The position numbers were made by a program, and so were the translations under genes. Under the pieces are notes generated by a model. That model was not told where the DNA came from. It ran no database searches and saw nothing but the letters and a program-made list of their open reading frames with translations. A stretch of DNA of 64,000 nt from Blasia pusilla (taxonomy: Eukaryota > Marchantiophyta > Marchantiopsida > Blasiales), in contig CM114271.1 of assembly GCA_050084515.1 (NCBI GenBank), positions 46,748,001-46,812,000 on the forward strand, read 5' to 3'. This document shows positions 35,240 to 47,920 of this stretch, piece after piece (positions within the stretch are counted from its first letter, which is position 1; every line of letters begins with the position of its first letter).

Positions 35240-36498
35240 CTCCGAGGAAGAGAAGGCTCCACGGCGGACTCCTACTTTTGGTCTAGTTGGATTATCCCCT
35301 TTGGATACTACATCCATTGTAAGGCAGTATCCGTCGGAGGGCATTTGTGTGTTAGATCTCTTTGGTGGGATTAGCATTGGTTTGGCTGCAATGTTGCAGG
35401 CTGGTATTCCTATGCAAAGATACGTGTATGTGGAGCGAGATGAGGCGGTCCTGAGAGTCTCATCCAGACATATTGGTCAATTGATGCGGAGATATCCTGA
35501 GTTGTTGCCGCCATCAGCTATTCGTGGGTACCGGCGTGCTTTGCCGTCACACATTGCATTTTTGGGAGCGGAGGACCTTTAGAGGGTTGATCTTGTGGAT
35601 TTGGTGATTTCTGGATGGCCATGTCAGGGTCATATACGTGCGTTGGTCGTGGTGAGGGATTACATGACCCTAGGTCTCAATTGTTTTGGGAGATGTTGCG
35701 TGTGTTAGGACATCTTCAGGTTCATTAGGCAGGTGCTCCAGCTTACATTGTGGAGAATGTTCCATTGTTGGGTGACACTCGGACCCGGATAATGGCGAGT
35801 GTTCACGAGGTGCGATCTTGGATTGGACCAGCGGTGTTGTTGGATGCAGCGCGAGTTGGCTCGTGTGTATATTGGCCACGCTTGTGGTGGACAAACTTGT
35901 TGCCTAGGGAGGTTCTACGTCGAGCATATGATGCAATGCAGTGGGATCCTTGCCTTACAATGGATAGTGTCTTGGGTAGTGGGCGACTTTCTCAGGTGGT
36001 GAGGGTTATTGATCGGTCACCTATGGCAGTGGTGAACCGTGTGGGGCAACCTAGGATGGCACTATCCACATTTGTGAGTTTTCCCTTGTCACATGCCTAC
36101 AAGGAAGGTGGTCCCGGGCTTGTATGGGATTCTCATGTGCGACAGTTGGTGGAGCCTAACGCTGATGAGAGAGAGCATGCGTTGGGATTTGCTATTGGTG
36201 TGACAGCGGTTGCTTCTATTTTGGAGGCTTCACGACATCATGTGTTGGGTCAAGCCATGGCCCTGAATTGTTTGACCTGGATTTTGAGTCTTGGTATGGC
36301 CGAGCAGCGTCGGCCATACGGCTTCAGACTATGTCTATGGATCTTCCACCCCTTGTGATGAGCTCGATGGCTACCGGGACGGTAGAGGCATCAACTAGGG
36401 GCGAGGAGAGTAGTATTTTGCATCCTTGGAGTAAATGGGATGAAATGGCTGGGCATGTGGAGTTGGTTGCTCATGTAGTGGAGGAGTTATTTGCTTAG
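35240..36498 (+). pseudogene. Element D cytosine-C5 DNA methyltransferase domain
   Basis: Best-preserved copy. Motif I VLDLFGGISIGLA (near 35350), motif IV SGWPCQGH with the catalytic Cys (near 35612), motif VI AYIVENVPLLGD (near 35742), the block WIGPAVLLDAARVG...WWTNLLP (35820-35905), motif IX-like EPNADEREHALGF and a C-terminal RHHVLGQAMALNCL (near 36232). A frameshift near 35600-35700 lies between motifs IV and VI. The 202-residue open stretch at 35750-36358 covers the C-terminal half. The block order fits a DNMT3/DRM-like enzyme. It would methylate cytosines, perhaps in the element's own DNA. Confidence 0.85.
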
Positions 36499-36551
36499 AT
36501 GATGGTGTAGCTAAGGGTGTACCATCTTGTGAGGCGGTTGCATAGCAGCCA

Positions 36552-37560
36552 ATGGCGTCGTCCTTTCCCTCTAGTGTGCCCGTGGAGGAGACTTTGGAGC
36601 CATTACTTGGGCCCAGGCTTACGGGAGGTGAGAAACTATGCTTGACACAGTTCCTACGTGCTTATAGGAGTTGTTTTGCCTTTAGCATGAAGGAGTTGGG
36701 TGCTTTGGTTGGACCCGATATACGGATTGATTTGGCTAGAGATACGCCAATCTTCCATCGTCCCTACCGATATAGTGATATGGAGAGGGATCTGATTGAG
36801 AGTAGGACGTTGGACCTTTTGGAGGCTGGATTAGTGGAGTTTTCGTATGGAGAGTATGCATCAACCATTGTCATGCCTGCTAAAAAGGATGTGCATGGCA
36901 ACTACATGGATAGGCGGATGTGTGGAGATTACTATCCTATCAATCAACAGACCAAGGCCGGAAGGTATGCCATGCCTACATCTGAGGAGATCTTTGATGT
37001 GGTGGGACACGCAAAGATTTTCAGTACTTTGGATCTTCGGGCAGGATACCATCAGTTGCGGATTCGAGAGAGTGACAAGGCCAAGACAACATTTTGGGGT
37101 GTCAACTCTCATGGCAAGGATTTTTTGTACTAGTGGAAATTCTTACCCTTTGGGTTGAAGAATACACCTGCCAAGTTTAAGAGAGTGATGGACAGGATCC
37201 TAGCACGGTTGGATTTTATTTAGTGTTACATTGATGATATCTTGGTGTTCAGTAACACGGTGGAGGAGCATCAGATACATTCGTAGATTGTGTTTGAGCA
37301 GTTGAGAGCTCATGGTCTACGTTTGCATCCAAGAAAGTGTAAGTTCTTCCATGAGGATGTTGAGTACTTGGGTCATGTGATCTATCCAAGTGGTTTGGGA
37401 GTTCAGCAAGCAAAGGTGGAGGCTATTGCACTTATTCCTCGTCCAATAGATGTGAGTTGAGTTCGGGCATTCATGGGATTCGCGAACTACTATCGGAGGT
37501 ATGTGAAGGGATTTAGTGCTATGGCAAAGCCTTTGAACCAATTGCTAAATTAAGTTCAAG
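36552..37560 (+). pseudogene. Element D reverse transcriptase
   Basis: Contains YRSCFAFSMKELG, ARDTPIFHRPYRYSD, GEYASTIVMPAKKD, FSTLDLRAGYHQLR, LPFGLKN and the intact active site CYIDDILVF (near 37222). Stops at 37131, 37219, 37283, 37457 and 37551 interrupt it. The TGA at 37457 is shared with element E, so it was present before the two copies separated. Confidence 0.85.
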
Positions 37561-38200
37561 AGTGGCACTGGGGAGATTATCAAGAGAGAGCTTTTGTGGA
37601 GCTCAAGGCCCAGTTGATGGTCGCGCCTATCTTGAGGAGACCTATCAGAGGGCGCCCATTTCAGTTGCACACTGATTGGAGTATGTTGGGACTTGGAGCG
37701 GTGTTGACACAACATGATGATGAGCATATGGAGTTTGTGGTGGCCTATGCAAGTCGTTCGAATAATGCAGCGGAGTCGCGCTATAGTTCATATGAGGGAG
37801 AGTGCTTGGCAGTAGTGTGGGTTGTGGCACACTTTAGGTGTTACTTGTTTGGCACACAGTTTACCCCTATTACTGATCACCAACCGTTCAAGTAGTTGAT
37901 GGAGTCTGACAAGCTTACAAGGAAGCTTGCACAGTGGGCTCTTATCTTACAGGAGTATGACTTCCAGGTGGTACATAGACCTGGAGTTGCCAACCTTGAT
38001 GTTGATGGGTTGAGTAGGAATCCATGTACTAGCCAAGAGGATGCAACTAGGGCTAGATGGCATGGCGAGGTTGATGAGGAGATGGTGCCAGGTTGGCATC
38101 CATCTGTCTTTTTATGTTGGTTAGGGGTAGACTCTAGTATGGAGGACCACATGACATCTTACTCTAGTTAGAGGGTAGATGGCCAGCCTTCAGATCCTAA
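37561..38200 (+). pseudogene. Element D RNase H and connection
   Basis: FQLHTDWSMLGLGAVLTQ, VAYASRSNNAAESRYSSYEGE, HFRCYLFG, TDHQPFK (then W changed to TAG at 37893) and NLDVDGLSRNPCTSQ are the usual Ty3/gypsy RNase H landmarks. Confidence 0.8.
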
Positions 38201-38575
38201 GGTTGGAGATGGTGGTACGGATCAGCGTGATATTCATGATGATGCGTTGATGTTGGATTTCCTACAGACCAGTAGGATGCCAGGCATAGTGAGTGCCAAG
38301 GAATGAGATCGTGTTCTTCAACGTGCTAGGAGGTATCGATTGGAGGGAACACATATTCTCCGTGTGTGGGAGGATGGTAGAGTACGAGTGATGCCGCATT
38401 TGGCTCAGAGAGAGCGCATTGTGCGACATGCCCATAAGGAGTTGGGACATTTTGGTATAAAGCGTACGTATAGCTTACTCCTTGGTCAGATATTGGTGGC
38501 GTGGCATGCATACTCAGGTGAAGCAATTGGTGTCACGTTGTATGGTTTGTGACCGGGTGAGGGCATCATTTAATG
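38201..38575 (+). pseudogene. Element D integrase, N-terminal part
   Basis: Zinc-binding part: RYRLEGTHILRVWEDGR, then HAHKELGHFGIKRTY and the Cys pair in SRMVCDRVRASFN (Cys-Met-Val-Cys in the undisturbed copies). It is cut at AATG (38572-38575) by element E and continues at 48293. Confidence 0.8.
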
Positions 38576-39151
38576 TGTCGTGCGAATCCACATCGTCATA
38601 CAACATACATCGTTGACATACCATACTCACATACATACATAACATAGACGAGAGTATCCACAAACACAAGTGTACCACAATTGAAATGCGTGAAAGACCT
38701 ACTGTCATAAAACACGTTTACAATCACATACAATCGAGCCAAACCCACTCCACGATGGGAGAATCTAGGTCGAAGCTTATGGAAACACCATAGCCAAGAG
38801 CTCTACTCACTACCAAGGCTAACTCCCAAATAACAGGCTCAACTCAAAGAACTGATTGTTCTTTGAGTGCACTCCACCTTATATCCTCCAACCTAAGAGC
38901 GGGGCCCACTGGGAAAGTCACCCCAACCGAGTAACCCCAACCCTATGTATGGAACCGCATCTCTACCAATCCACTACGGTCCTACATAAGGAATGGCCTC
39001 TACTAGCACACCATACTCTACGACATAACCGTATGGTCATGACAATTTGTCGTGCCGAATCCACATCGTCATACAACATACATCATTGACATACCATACT
39101 CACATACATACATAACATAGACGAGTATCCACAAACACAAGTGTACCACAA
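38576..39151 (-). repeat. Element E right end: B2, A2, spacer, B1
   Basis: B2 is 38576-38682, A2 38683-39044, a 3-bp spacer (AAT in element orientation) 39045-39047, B1 39048-39151. B1 and B2 differ at only a few positions. The junction reads GACA-AAT-TGTC, a small inverted repeat like two joined element ends. Confidence 0.9.
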
Positions 39152-39308
39152 CTCGCCCCCTAATCTGGCGGTTAGGTCCTCTAACTCCCGGTAGCCCTAT
39201 ACATCTACTACATGCTATACACCTTCTTGGGTGCCCGAATCGAAGGCCGGTGCTAGGTTGCCCCATCGTTAGTCGCACATCAGTAATCCATATGATGCAA
39301 AGATCAAG

Positions 39309-39906
39309 TCATCTACCTCTCCTAAGTACATCGAGGACAAACCCACCTTCCAAAGAGAGGAACGACATCCAAACGTGAGTCAAACACATCATGTGCCAAC
39401 CCCTAGAACACCGATCACACACCAACATACGGTGCCGCGTTGCAGTGGACCCACACAACATGCACCTCAAGCTAGCACGTATCATGGCTAAGCTTGGGTC
39501 AACAGTACCATCCACATTTGGAAGATAACATGGCGCACAATTACGCACATGGTCCTTCCAAACAACTCCATCACGACCCTCTAACAAGAGAACTCCGAAG
39601 CCAACACCTCGCGACTTTTCGTAAAATAGTGCGGCCTGCCGTCACATCCAACATTGTCGGTGCAATCTGCTGCAAATAGACATAGTCCCCCACATGGAAC
39701 CTACGAATCGATGGTCGAGAACCTCCACCCCGAATGGTTGCATACCGCAACGTATCCTTGAGTTGAGCAATGGCAAGATTCTCAAAGGCTGTTGGCATAA
39801 CTCTCCGAAAGAGCTCCGCTACCGAGAACACACCCTCATCCACATCTCTCGGGTCATCAAGGTTCACCACCTCACTAGACTCCCGATGAATTCTTTGCTT
39901 TGGCAA
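39309..39906 (-). pseudogene. Element E integrase tail and PHD finger
   Basis: ENLAIAQLKDTLRYATIRGG, VGDYVYLQQIAPTMLDV, a short gap with a frameshift, then MLEGRDGVVWKDHVRNCAPC and CMLCGSTATRHRMLVCDRC...RGWHMMCLTH. A frameshift displaces the last Cys pair of the PHD finger. Confidence 0.75.
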
Positions 39907-39929
39907 GTCCGGATCTCACCGTATAATAG

Positions 39930-40804
39930 AAAATAAGGTGAGAAGGAAGCCAAGGATGCTTGGCGATTGAACCTATACCCCATGGCTAACCATGGCAACT
40001 GAATATCCCAGTCTCCAAGATGCCCCTTCTATAGGCTATACTTGCGCAATGCCCTCTTCACCGTCTAAACCACACGCTTAGCCAAACCATCCGCCTCTGG
40101 ATGATCTCGAGACGTGGTCCGATGATCAATCAACGCCTTGTCACACAAGACTTGAAACTCACCCGAAACTCGTACCTGGTCGGTCAAGACTTGGTGGTGC
40201 ACCAAAATGACTAAGCACTCTATCTAGAAACGCATACGCCGTTCCTCACTTGCCTTGTCCGGTAATGCCACCAACTCAATCCACTTGGAGAAGTGCTCCA
40301 CCATCACCAACACATATCGATGATGTAAATACCAACGGTAACGGTCCCGCAAAGTCCACACTCCAACGGTAACCCAACCCCATAATAGGCAAGGGGTGTA
40401 ATTGTGGTGTAGGGGCATTAAATGATGCCCTCACCCGGTCACAAACCATACAACGTGACACCAATCGCTGCACTGAGTATGCATGCCACGCCACCAATTC
40501 GCCAAGGAGTAAGCTATACGACGCTTTACCCCAAAATGTCCCAACTCCTCATGGGCATGTCGCACAATGCGATCTCTCTGGGCCAAATGTGGCACTACTC
40601 GTAGTCTACCATCCTCCCCACGCGGAGAATATGTGTTCCCTCCAATCGATACCTCTTAGCACATTGAAGAACACGGTCTCGCTCCTTGGCACTCACTATG
40701 CCTGGCACCCTCTTGGTCCGTAGGAACTCCAACACCAACGCATCATCATGAATATCACGCTGATCCGTACCACCATCTCCAACCTTAGGATCCAAGGTGG
40801 CCAT
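39930..40804 (-). pseudogene. Element E integrase
   Basis: Fragments of the zinc-binding part (KRYRLEGTHILRVG) and CMVCDRVRASFNAPTPQLHP, followed by YRWSVDFAGPLPL and VEHFSKWIELVALPDKAS, identify the DDE core. Frameshifts occur about every 150 bp in this part. Confidence 0.7.
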
Positions 40805-40845
40805 CTACCCCTCGACTAGAGTAAGATATCATGTGGTCCTCCATA

Positions 40846-41503
40846 CTAGAGTCCACCCCTAACCAACATAAAAGGCGGATGCATGCCAACCTGGCACCAT
40901 CTCCTCATCAACCTCGCCATGCCATCTAGCCCTGTTGTTGTATCCTCTTGGCTAGTACATGGGTTCCTACTCAACCCATCAAGCATCAAGGTTGGCAACT
41001 CAGGTCTATGTACCACCCGGAAGTCATACTCTGTAAGATAAGAGCCCTTTGTGCAAGCTTCCTTGTAAGCTTGTCCGACTCCATCACCACTTGAGCGGTT
41101 GGTGATCAGTAACAAGGGTAAGCGGGTGCCAAACAAGTAACACCTAAATTGTGCCACACCCACACTCTTGCCAAGCACTCTCCCTCATATGAACTATAGC
41201 GACTCCATTTGCATTATTCGAACGACTTGAGGCCACCACAAACTCCATGTGCTCATCATCATGTTGTGTCAACACCGCTCCAAGTCCCAACCTACTCCAA
41301 TCAGTGTGTAACTGAAATGGGCGCCCTCTGATAGGTCTCCTCAAGATAGGTGCCGCCACCAACTGGGCCTTAAGCTCCACAAAAGCTCTCTCCTGATCAT
41401 CTCCCCAGTGCCACTCTTGATCTGATTTCAGCAATTGGTTCAAAGGCTTTGCCATAGCACTAAATCCCTTCATATACCTCCGATAGTAGTTCGCCAATCC
41501 CAT
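40846..41503 (-). pseudogene. Element E RNase H and connection
   Basis: FQLHTDWSRLGLGAVLTQ, SNNANGVAIVHMRESAW and DGLSRNPCTSQED are present in order, with frameshifts. Confidence 0.7.
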
Positions 41504-42450
41504 GAATGCCCGAACTCAACTCACATCTATCGGACGCGGAATAAGTGCAATAGCCTCCACCTTTGCTTGCTGAACTCCCAAACCACCTGGATAGATCACA
41601 TGACCCAAGTACTCAACATCCTCATGGAAGAACTTACACTTTCCTGGATGCAAACGTAGACCATGAGCTTTCAACCGCTCAAACACCATCTGCAAATGTA
41701 TCTGATGCTCCTCCACCGTGTTACTGAACACCAAGATATCATCAATGTAACACCGAACAAAATCCAACCCTGCTAGGATCCTGTCCATCACTCTTTGAAA
41801 CTCGGCCGGTGCATTCTTCAACCCAAAGGGTAAGAATTTCCTTTGGTACAAAAATCCTTGCCATGAGAGTTGACACCCCAAAATGTTGTCTTGGCCTTGT
41901 CACTCCCGAATCGGCAATTGATGGTATCCGCCGAAGATCAAAGTACTGAAAATCTTTGCCTGTCCCACCACATCAAAGATCTCTCAGGTGTAGGCATGGC
42001 ATACCTATCGGCCTTGGTTTGCCGATTGATAGGACGGTAATCTCCACACATCCGCCTATCAGTGTAGTTGCCATGCATATCCTTTTTAGCAGGTATGACA
42101 GTGGCTGATGCATACCCTCCATGCGACAACTCCACTAATCCAGCCTCCAAAAGGTCCAACGTCCTACTCTGAATCAAGTCCCTCTCCATATCACTATATC
42201 GATAGGGACGACGGAAGATTGGCGTATCACTAGCCAAATCAATCCGTATACCGTGTCCAACCATAGAACCCAACTCCTTCATGCTAAAGGCAAAACAACT
42301 CCTATAAGCACGTAGGAACTGTGTCAAGCGTCGTTTCTCACCTCCCGTAAGCTTGGGCCCAAGTAATGGCTCCCAAGTCTCCTCCACTGGCATACTAGAG
42401 GGAGAGGACGATGCCATTGGTTGCTCATAACCCCTCACAAGATGATACAC
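41504..42450 (-). pseudogene. Element E reverse transcriptase
   Basis: MYHLVRGYEQPMASSSPS leads into ETWEPLLGPKLTGGEKRRL, SDTPIFRRPYRYSD and CGDYRPINRQTKADRYAM, followed after a frameshift by LPFGLKNAPAEFQRVMDRI and the intact active site CYIDDILVFSNT. The frame ends at the same TGA as in D. Confidence 0.8.
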
Positions 42451-42570
42451 CCTTAGCTACACCATCATCCGAGCAAATAACTCCTCCACCAAAGATGAGC
42501 AACCAACTCCACATGCCCAGCCATTACATCCCATCTACTCCAAGGATGCAAAATACTACTCTCCTCGCCT

Positions 42571-43650
42571 TCAACCGATGCCTCTACCGCCCCGGTAGCC
42601 ATCGAGCTCATTACAAGGGTGGAAGACCCACAGACATAGTCCGAAGTCGACGCGTTGCTCGGCCATACCAAGACTCAAAATCCAAGTCAAACAATTCAGG
42701 TCCATGGCGACCCAACACATGACGTCGTGAAGCCTCGAAATAGAAGCAACCACTTTGTCACACCAAGAGCAAATCCCATCGCACGCTCTCTCTCATCAGC
42801 GTTAGGCTCCACCAACTATCGCACATGAGAATCCCATACAAGCCCGGACCACCTTCCTCGAGGCAGGCATGTGACGAGGAAAACTCACAAATGTGGGTAG
42901 TGCCATCCTAGGTGGCCCCACATGGTTCACCATTGCCATGGGTGACCGATCAATAACCCTCACCACTTGGGAAAGTCGCCCAAAGATCCAAGATACTATC
43001 CTTTGTAAAGGCGAGGATCATTTGCCAGACCGCATCATATGCTCGACGTAGAACCTCCCTAGGCAACAAGTTTCTCCACCACAAGCGTGGGCGATGTGCA
43101 CGCTGAGCCAACTCTGTTGCATCCAACAACACCGCTGGTCCAATCCAAGAGCGCACCTCATGAACACTCGCCATCATCCAGTCCGAGTGTCACCCAACAA
43201 TGGAACATTCTCCAAAATGTAAGCTAGAGCACGTGCTCGATGAACTGAAGATGTCGTAACACCCGTAACATCTCCCAAAACAATCGAGACCTAGGGTCAT
43301 GTAATCCCTCACCCGACCAAAGACGTGTATGACCACGACATGGCCATCCAAAGCAATCACCAAATCCACAGGACCAATTCTCTCAAGGTCCTGCGCGCCT
43401 CAACAATGCAATGTGTGATGGTAAAGCACGCTGGTACCCACGAATAGCGATGGCGGCAACAACTCAGATACCTCCGCATCAATCGACCAATATGTCGGGA
43501 TGAGACTCTGGGCCGTCTCATCTCGCTCCACATACACGTATCTCCCGACAGAATACCGGCCTACAACATCTGACCAAACCAAAGTGCTAATCCCACCAAA
43601 GAGATCTAACACACAAATGCCCTCCGGCGGATACGCCATACAATGGGTGT
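42571..43650 (-). pseudogene. Element E DNA methyltransferase domain
   Basis: Motif I ICVLDLFGGIS (near 43615), motif IV GWPCRGH (near 43345, Gln to Arg after the catalytic Cys), then SWIGPAVLLDATELA and RLWWRNLLPREVL. Several frameshifts. Confidence 0.7.
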
Positions 43651-44845
43651 AGTATCCAAAGGGGATAACCTAATCTGGGCCAGTAGTAGGAGTCCGCCGT
43701 GGGGCCTCCTCTTCCTCGTGAGGTATAATGACCTCACACCAAGCCTCTGCACTAGGCGTCGCCTCTGCCGTAGTGCATCGCTGAACTCCAAAGTGGCACA
43801 TCCAACGATGAGGATGCCCTTTGCTGCAAAAATAGGGACCTCCTCTTCCTCCTCATGCGCAGGAGAATCCATAGCGTAAAACATTACCCTCCAAAAAGTC
43901 TCTGGCCAAGTGACTACTCCACTAAAACCAGCCATAGATGCTAACACGTTGTTGGGGAAGACCCTCCTGGTCGAGCCCCGAAATAAATCTCACAGAACTT
44001 GGCTCATACGTCCATCCCGGACGCCAACCTGGTCTATAAGACTGTCTCGACCCAAGTAATCCATCCGAAAACCCATCGGGTACAATATCGCTCCTCCAAC
44101 TAGTACATCATACGACTCGGATCGATGTGACTACCGCAGATACTCCCAACCGGAGCTATCGATCGCATGATCTGGTCTCAAACTGTCATGTAAAACTTCT
44201 CCCGTGTCATGAATTGAGACCTATCATTGGCTCCTCCAAGTGATGTTTGAATCGGAATGGGCAAGGCTCAAGCTCGACCTCCGAATACCCAAACCAATAC
44301 ATGCCGCCTTTCCCAACATCAAGGTTGGGCACCGAGTCTAACAAGACTCTATCGGTCTATACACGTGTCTGTAGGACTCACCAATCGGAAGATCCCACTC
44401 CGGTTGTCCAACATACATACACCAGGTGTAAGCCTCTCACGATCAATGGTGGCCGGTGGTAATGCATCCATCTTCGCCGCCGCCGCCAAGTAGCACCGGT
44501 ACTCAATGCTACTCTCGACATAGAGGGTCGCTCCACCGCAACACCCTCATCCACCTCAACACGTGTAGCAAGAATAACACCCCACGTTCACACAACGTGG
44601 TCGCTAATCAAATACAGGAGCTAAGTCAACTCCTAAAGCCATCACTCCGTGGCGAAAACAATGGGGATCCAACACCGAAGTTGCCATCCGCAATCTTTGC
44701 ATTGATCTTTGCATCCGTGTCTACTACACGCGATGTAGATGCCTCAATCCCCACTATCGGCTCAATAGGCTGCGAGGAACCATGGATGGAGTCCTAAGCA
44801 CCTCAGACAACAAGAATGACTAGGGAAGCCTAGCCCGCCTGACCT
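43651..44845 (-). pseudogene. Element E retropepsin region
   Basis: Colinear with 34087-35193 of D: blocks corresponding to FSGVVTWP, SYDVLVGGA and the DSGA site near 44330 are recognisable across frames. At the gag boundary this copy has CAG where D and element 1 have TAG. Confidence 0.6.
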
Positions 44846-46459
44846 CACCCCTCTGTGGGTCCAACTCCACAATAGCACCACGTGGCTCGACGCTCGAGTG
44901 GCTCCTCTCAGAATCGCACGGTGATGCCTCAACTTTTGTCCGCACTCGCCATATAAGAGAGATCATCCCCTCCATAAGAGGTGGAAGCCCCTGCTCCCGA
45001 ACCTGATCTATCTTTGGATACCGACCATAGTAGCCAACTTCTCGCTCCAATCGCTCAATCGGCAGACCATAGTCGACTTCGTAGTGGTAGGGGTAGCCAC
45101 CGAGGATCTCCAACCACCTGGTCCACCTCTACCACCCCTACCACCTCTACCACCTCGGCCTCTCGGAGCTACTCCACCACGGCCACGGCCCATGATCTCA
45201 ACTCGGATGAAGATCAAAGCAACGCTCTCGAGGATGACCTAGTCTCCCGCAATGATCACACCTGAGTTGGGGCCGATCGAGGCCCATCCTCCAAAGTCCG
45301 TCTCCCATCCTCTTGGGGACAAAACTTCCTAACATGATCACCTCCACATGTCCAACATGATCGTCCTTGCTGCGGGGCAGCAAATGAAGGCAATGGTCTC
45401 TGCACAAATGTCCCTCTAGGACTTGATCGAGGTCGCGTGTACCCCACGACTCCCACTACTACTACCACCACCACTACTACGAGATGTGAGGTGGGCGGTG
45501 AACACGAAGTAATAGTTGTATCCCCCCATGAATGCGGATGTCACCACTCTCTCCTTCACCATGTTAAGCTCAATCTTCTCGAGATAGAGCAAACACATGG
45601 GTCAATGTGGGTGAATCATCACTCATAAGAGTAGCATCACGTACCCCCTACGGCGCAAATCTCTGTCCAAGATCCCATACAAAATGGATGCTGATCCTCA
45701 ATCACACCATGGGTAATCGAAATCAAGCGCCGATACGCGTGTGTATGCCTTACGAAGACTCTCACCAGTCTTTCGCTCAAAGTCCTGAAGATTCCTCAAC
45801 TTCTCCGTCTTCACTCCTTGATAGTTCTTCTTCAACCTCTTGAAGAACTCTACAACGGGCTAAACGATGGTGGGGCACTAGTACCTCCACTAGTACCCCC
45901 ACTAGTACCTCCACCGGTACCCCCACTCCGACTGCACTCATTACCACTCGCGTTGGGTTTTGGTGGCATAGTAGGAGCACTACTACCAATACCACCATGG
46001 GTGATAGACACATAGCCTGGAGACCAATATTGTCTCCATGCTTCAATCTCAACAACATGGTCCTTCCTAAACTCATGGTAATCATCCATGGGTGGTCCTT
46101 CCAAATCTTTGAAACAACCCCTTCCAAGCCAAGAAGGGTGTAAACAACGTATGCGTTCAACATCGCATATCACACCACGTATCAAACTCCTGCATGAAGT
46201 CCTCCAACTCAATGGTACCCATTGCACCGAGTATCGTGGGCCCTTCATGGCCCCATATCCACCGTCCATGTCCCAAATCAATGGAGCGCAACACTCGATA
46301 ATAACGTAGAAGACTGGTGTTTGGAACACCCTTGTCCTCCTCTTCATCAACCGTCGGAAGTGGAAAAGGTAGCCGATACCTAAATCCACTCCGTGTGAAA
46401 CCACCATTATCCACCACGGTCCCCAACCAGACCACCCGACTGACTCCCGTGATGACCAA
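44846..46459 (-). pseudogene. gag: Element E gag
   Basis: DNGGFTRSGFRYRLPFPL, GTIELEDFMQEFDTWCD, FRKDHVVEIEAWRQYWSPGY, the zinc knuckles CWTCGGDHVRKFC and CDHCGRLGHPRERC, an Arg-Gly-rich stretch, and VELDPQRGEV. Frameshifts break it into several pieces. Confidence 0.75.
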
Positions 46460-47920
46460 CGCCGATGCCGCACCACCACCAAATTACCCAAGTGACGCCG
46501 ATGTCGCTCTACTATTGTAGCTCTACTAGCTATGGGTGTAGGCAATCTAACCTCTCATCACTACAAGAAGCCTCCCACGGTCTCATGGTCATCACTCCAC
46601 CTCACTACCGGTAGCAGGGGAGTAACACTACTCTGGAAATCAGCGTCAACCCTAACAATGGGCGCGCAAGCAAGAAGCACGATGGAGGGGATCCAAACAC
46701 AGGAAGTCCAACGACAACCCTCCAACCGCAAATGGAAATCAAGGTAACACAATCCACCAAACGTGGTGCCCCCTGAATCCACAAAACCCACCACACAATT
46801 CTAACGCAATAGCTACTCCGCCGCGGGTCGATGACGTACTAGTCGAACTCGCAGCACCTGAAAATATCACCTGCATGGAGAGGCTACACCGTACTATGCG
46901 CTAGAGGTACATCAACCAAAAACCTGAGATGCATAAAGCGCCTAACACATCTCCGAATAGCACCAAATGAGCTACAACAGTCTGTACACTAGCATAGTTA
47001 AGAACTCAGCAGTTAAGCGTCCTCCAGGCAGAATAGCCCAAAGATGGGTGACCATTTATGCAAAACTCAAATCCCAAATCCTGCAAAAATTGCCTCACGC
47101 CCAAGCAAGCAAGCTTGATTGCTTGCTCCTTGCTCCTTACTCCGCCTCTCACGCCCACTCGCCCCGAGCTACCACGAGTTGCCTCGAAGCCTCAAAACGC
47201 CGAGACATGCCCCTATCGCCCCGTTCGCCATGCTTCGCTATGGAGAGAGGTCCAACCAGGGCGCCCCCAACGGGATAGGCGTCTCCAACAATGAACGAGT
47301 CACCAACCAACCAGCCCCTCCGATCCGCGAAATTTCGATCAGAAATTCTTCACAAATACGTGACCGAAATCAAATCTGTTTCGATCAAAATTCAATTGAC
47401 CACCATAGCTATCTCCCCACAAAAACTCAGCTACAACCGAGCTCCATACTCCGAGCTAAAAATCAGACAAACTTGCTGTCCATACAACTCTATAACCGCA
47501 AATCCGACAGCGCTTCCGCCAAGTTTCATGAACGCAGAAATCCGCAACGCTCCACGCACTCGAGCAGATAGCTTCACATGAGATCACAATACAAGTAGCA
47601 ATAGGAACCTCTCACCCGATCTGGATGAACTTCAACAGAGCTTCCGCACTCCAAGCTCTCCACATCAGAAAATTGTCGAACATGAACCAGAATCTTCAAT
47701 GCTTGATAACTTCCAACTCCCTTGACGAAATCTGGCGATCTATAGCGCGTTGGAAAGCTCTCAGCAAGGCGCTTCTTTCCCAACCAACCACGCACCTGAT
47801 TCACACCTCCAACATAGGCAACAAGCCCCGAACATCCACGGCTGAGTACACAATCAACCCTAACCAGATCCTACTGATCTACAATCGAAGCTACCATCGA
47901 TCTACTCCAGTTCTTTGAGT
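46460..47920 (-). other. Element E leader
   Basis: Begins with the predicted self-primer binding site (GTTCTTTGAG on the + strand at 47910-47919). It holds the GCGGAAGCGCTG motif (complement at 47509-47520) and the 5S-like module. Open frames on the + strand here are antisense and not accepted. Confidence 0.55.
46999..47053 (+). ncRNA. 5S-rRNA-derived module, antisense in the element E leader
   Basis: AGAACTC, CAGTTAAGCGTC and GATGGGTGACC occur in the order and spacing of plant 5S rRNA positions of about 45 to 100, covering the box A, intermediate element and box C of the Pol III internal promoter. The outer parts of 5S rRNA do not match. The module is on the strand opposite to the element's transcript. 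D carries the same module. Confidence 0.65.

Noticed and set aside
46999-47053. A genuine 5S rRNA gene
   Set aside because: Only the internal promoter part matches; the ends needed for the 5S stem are missing, so it is a derived module.
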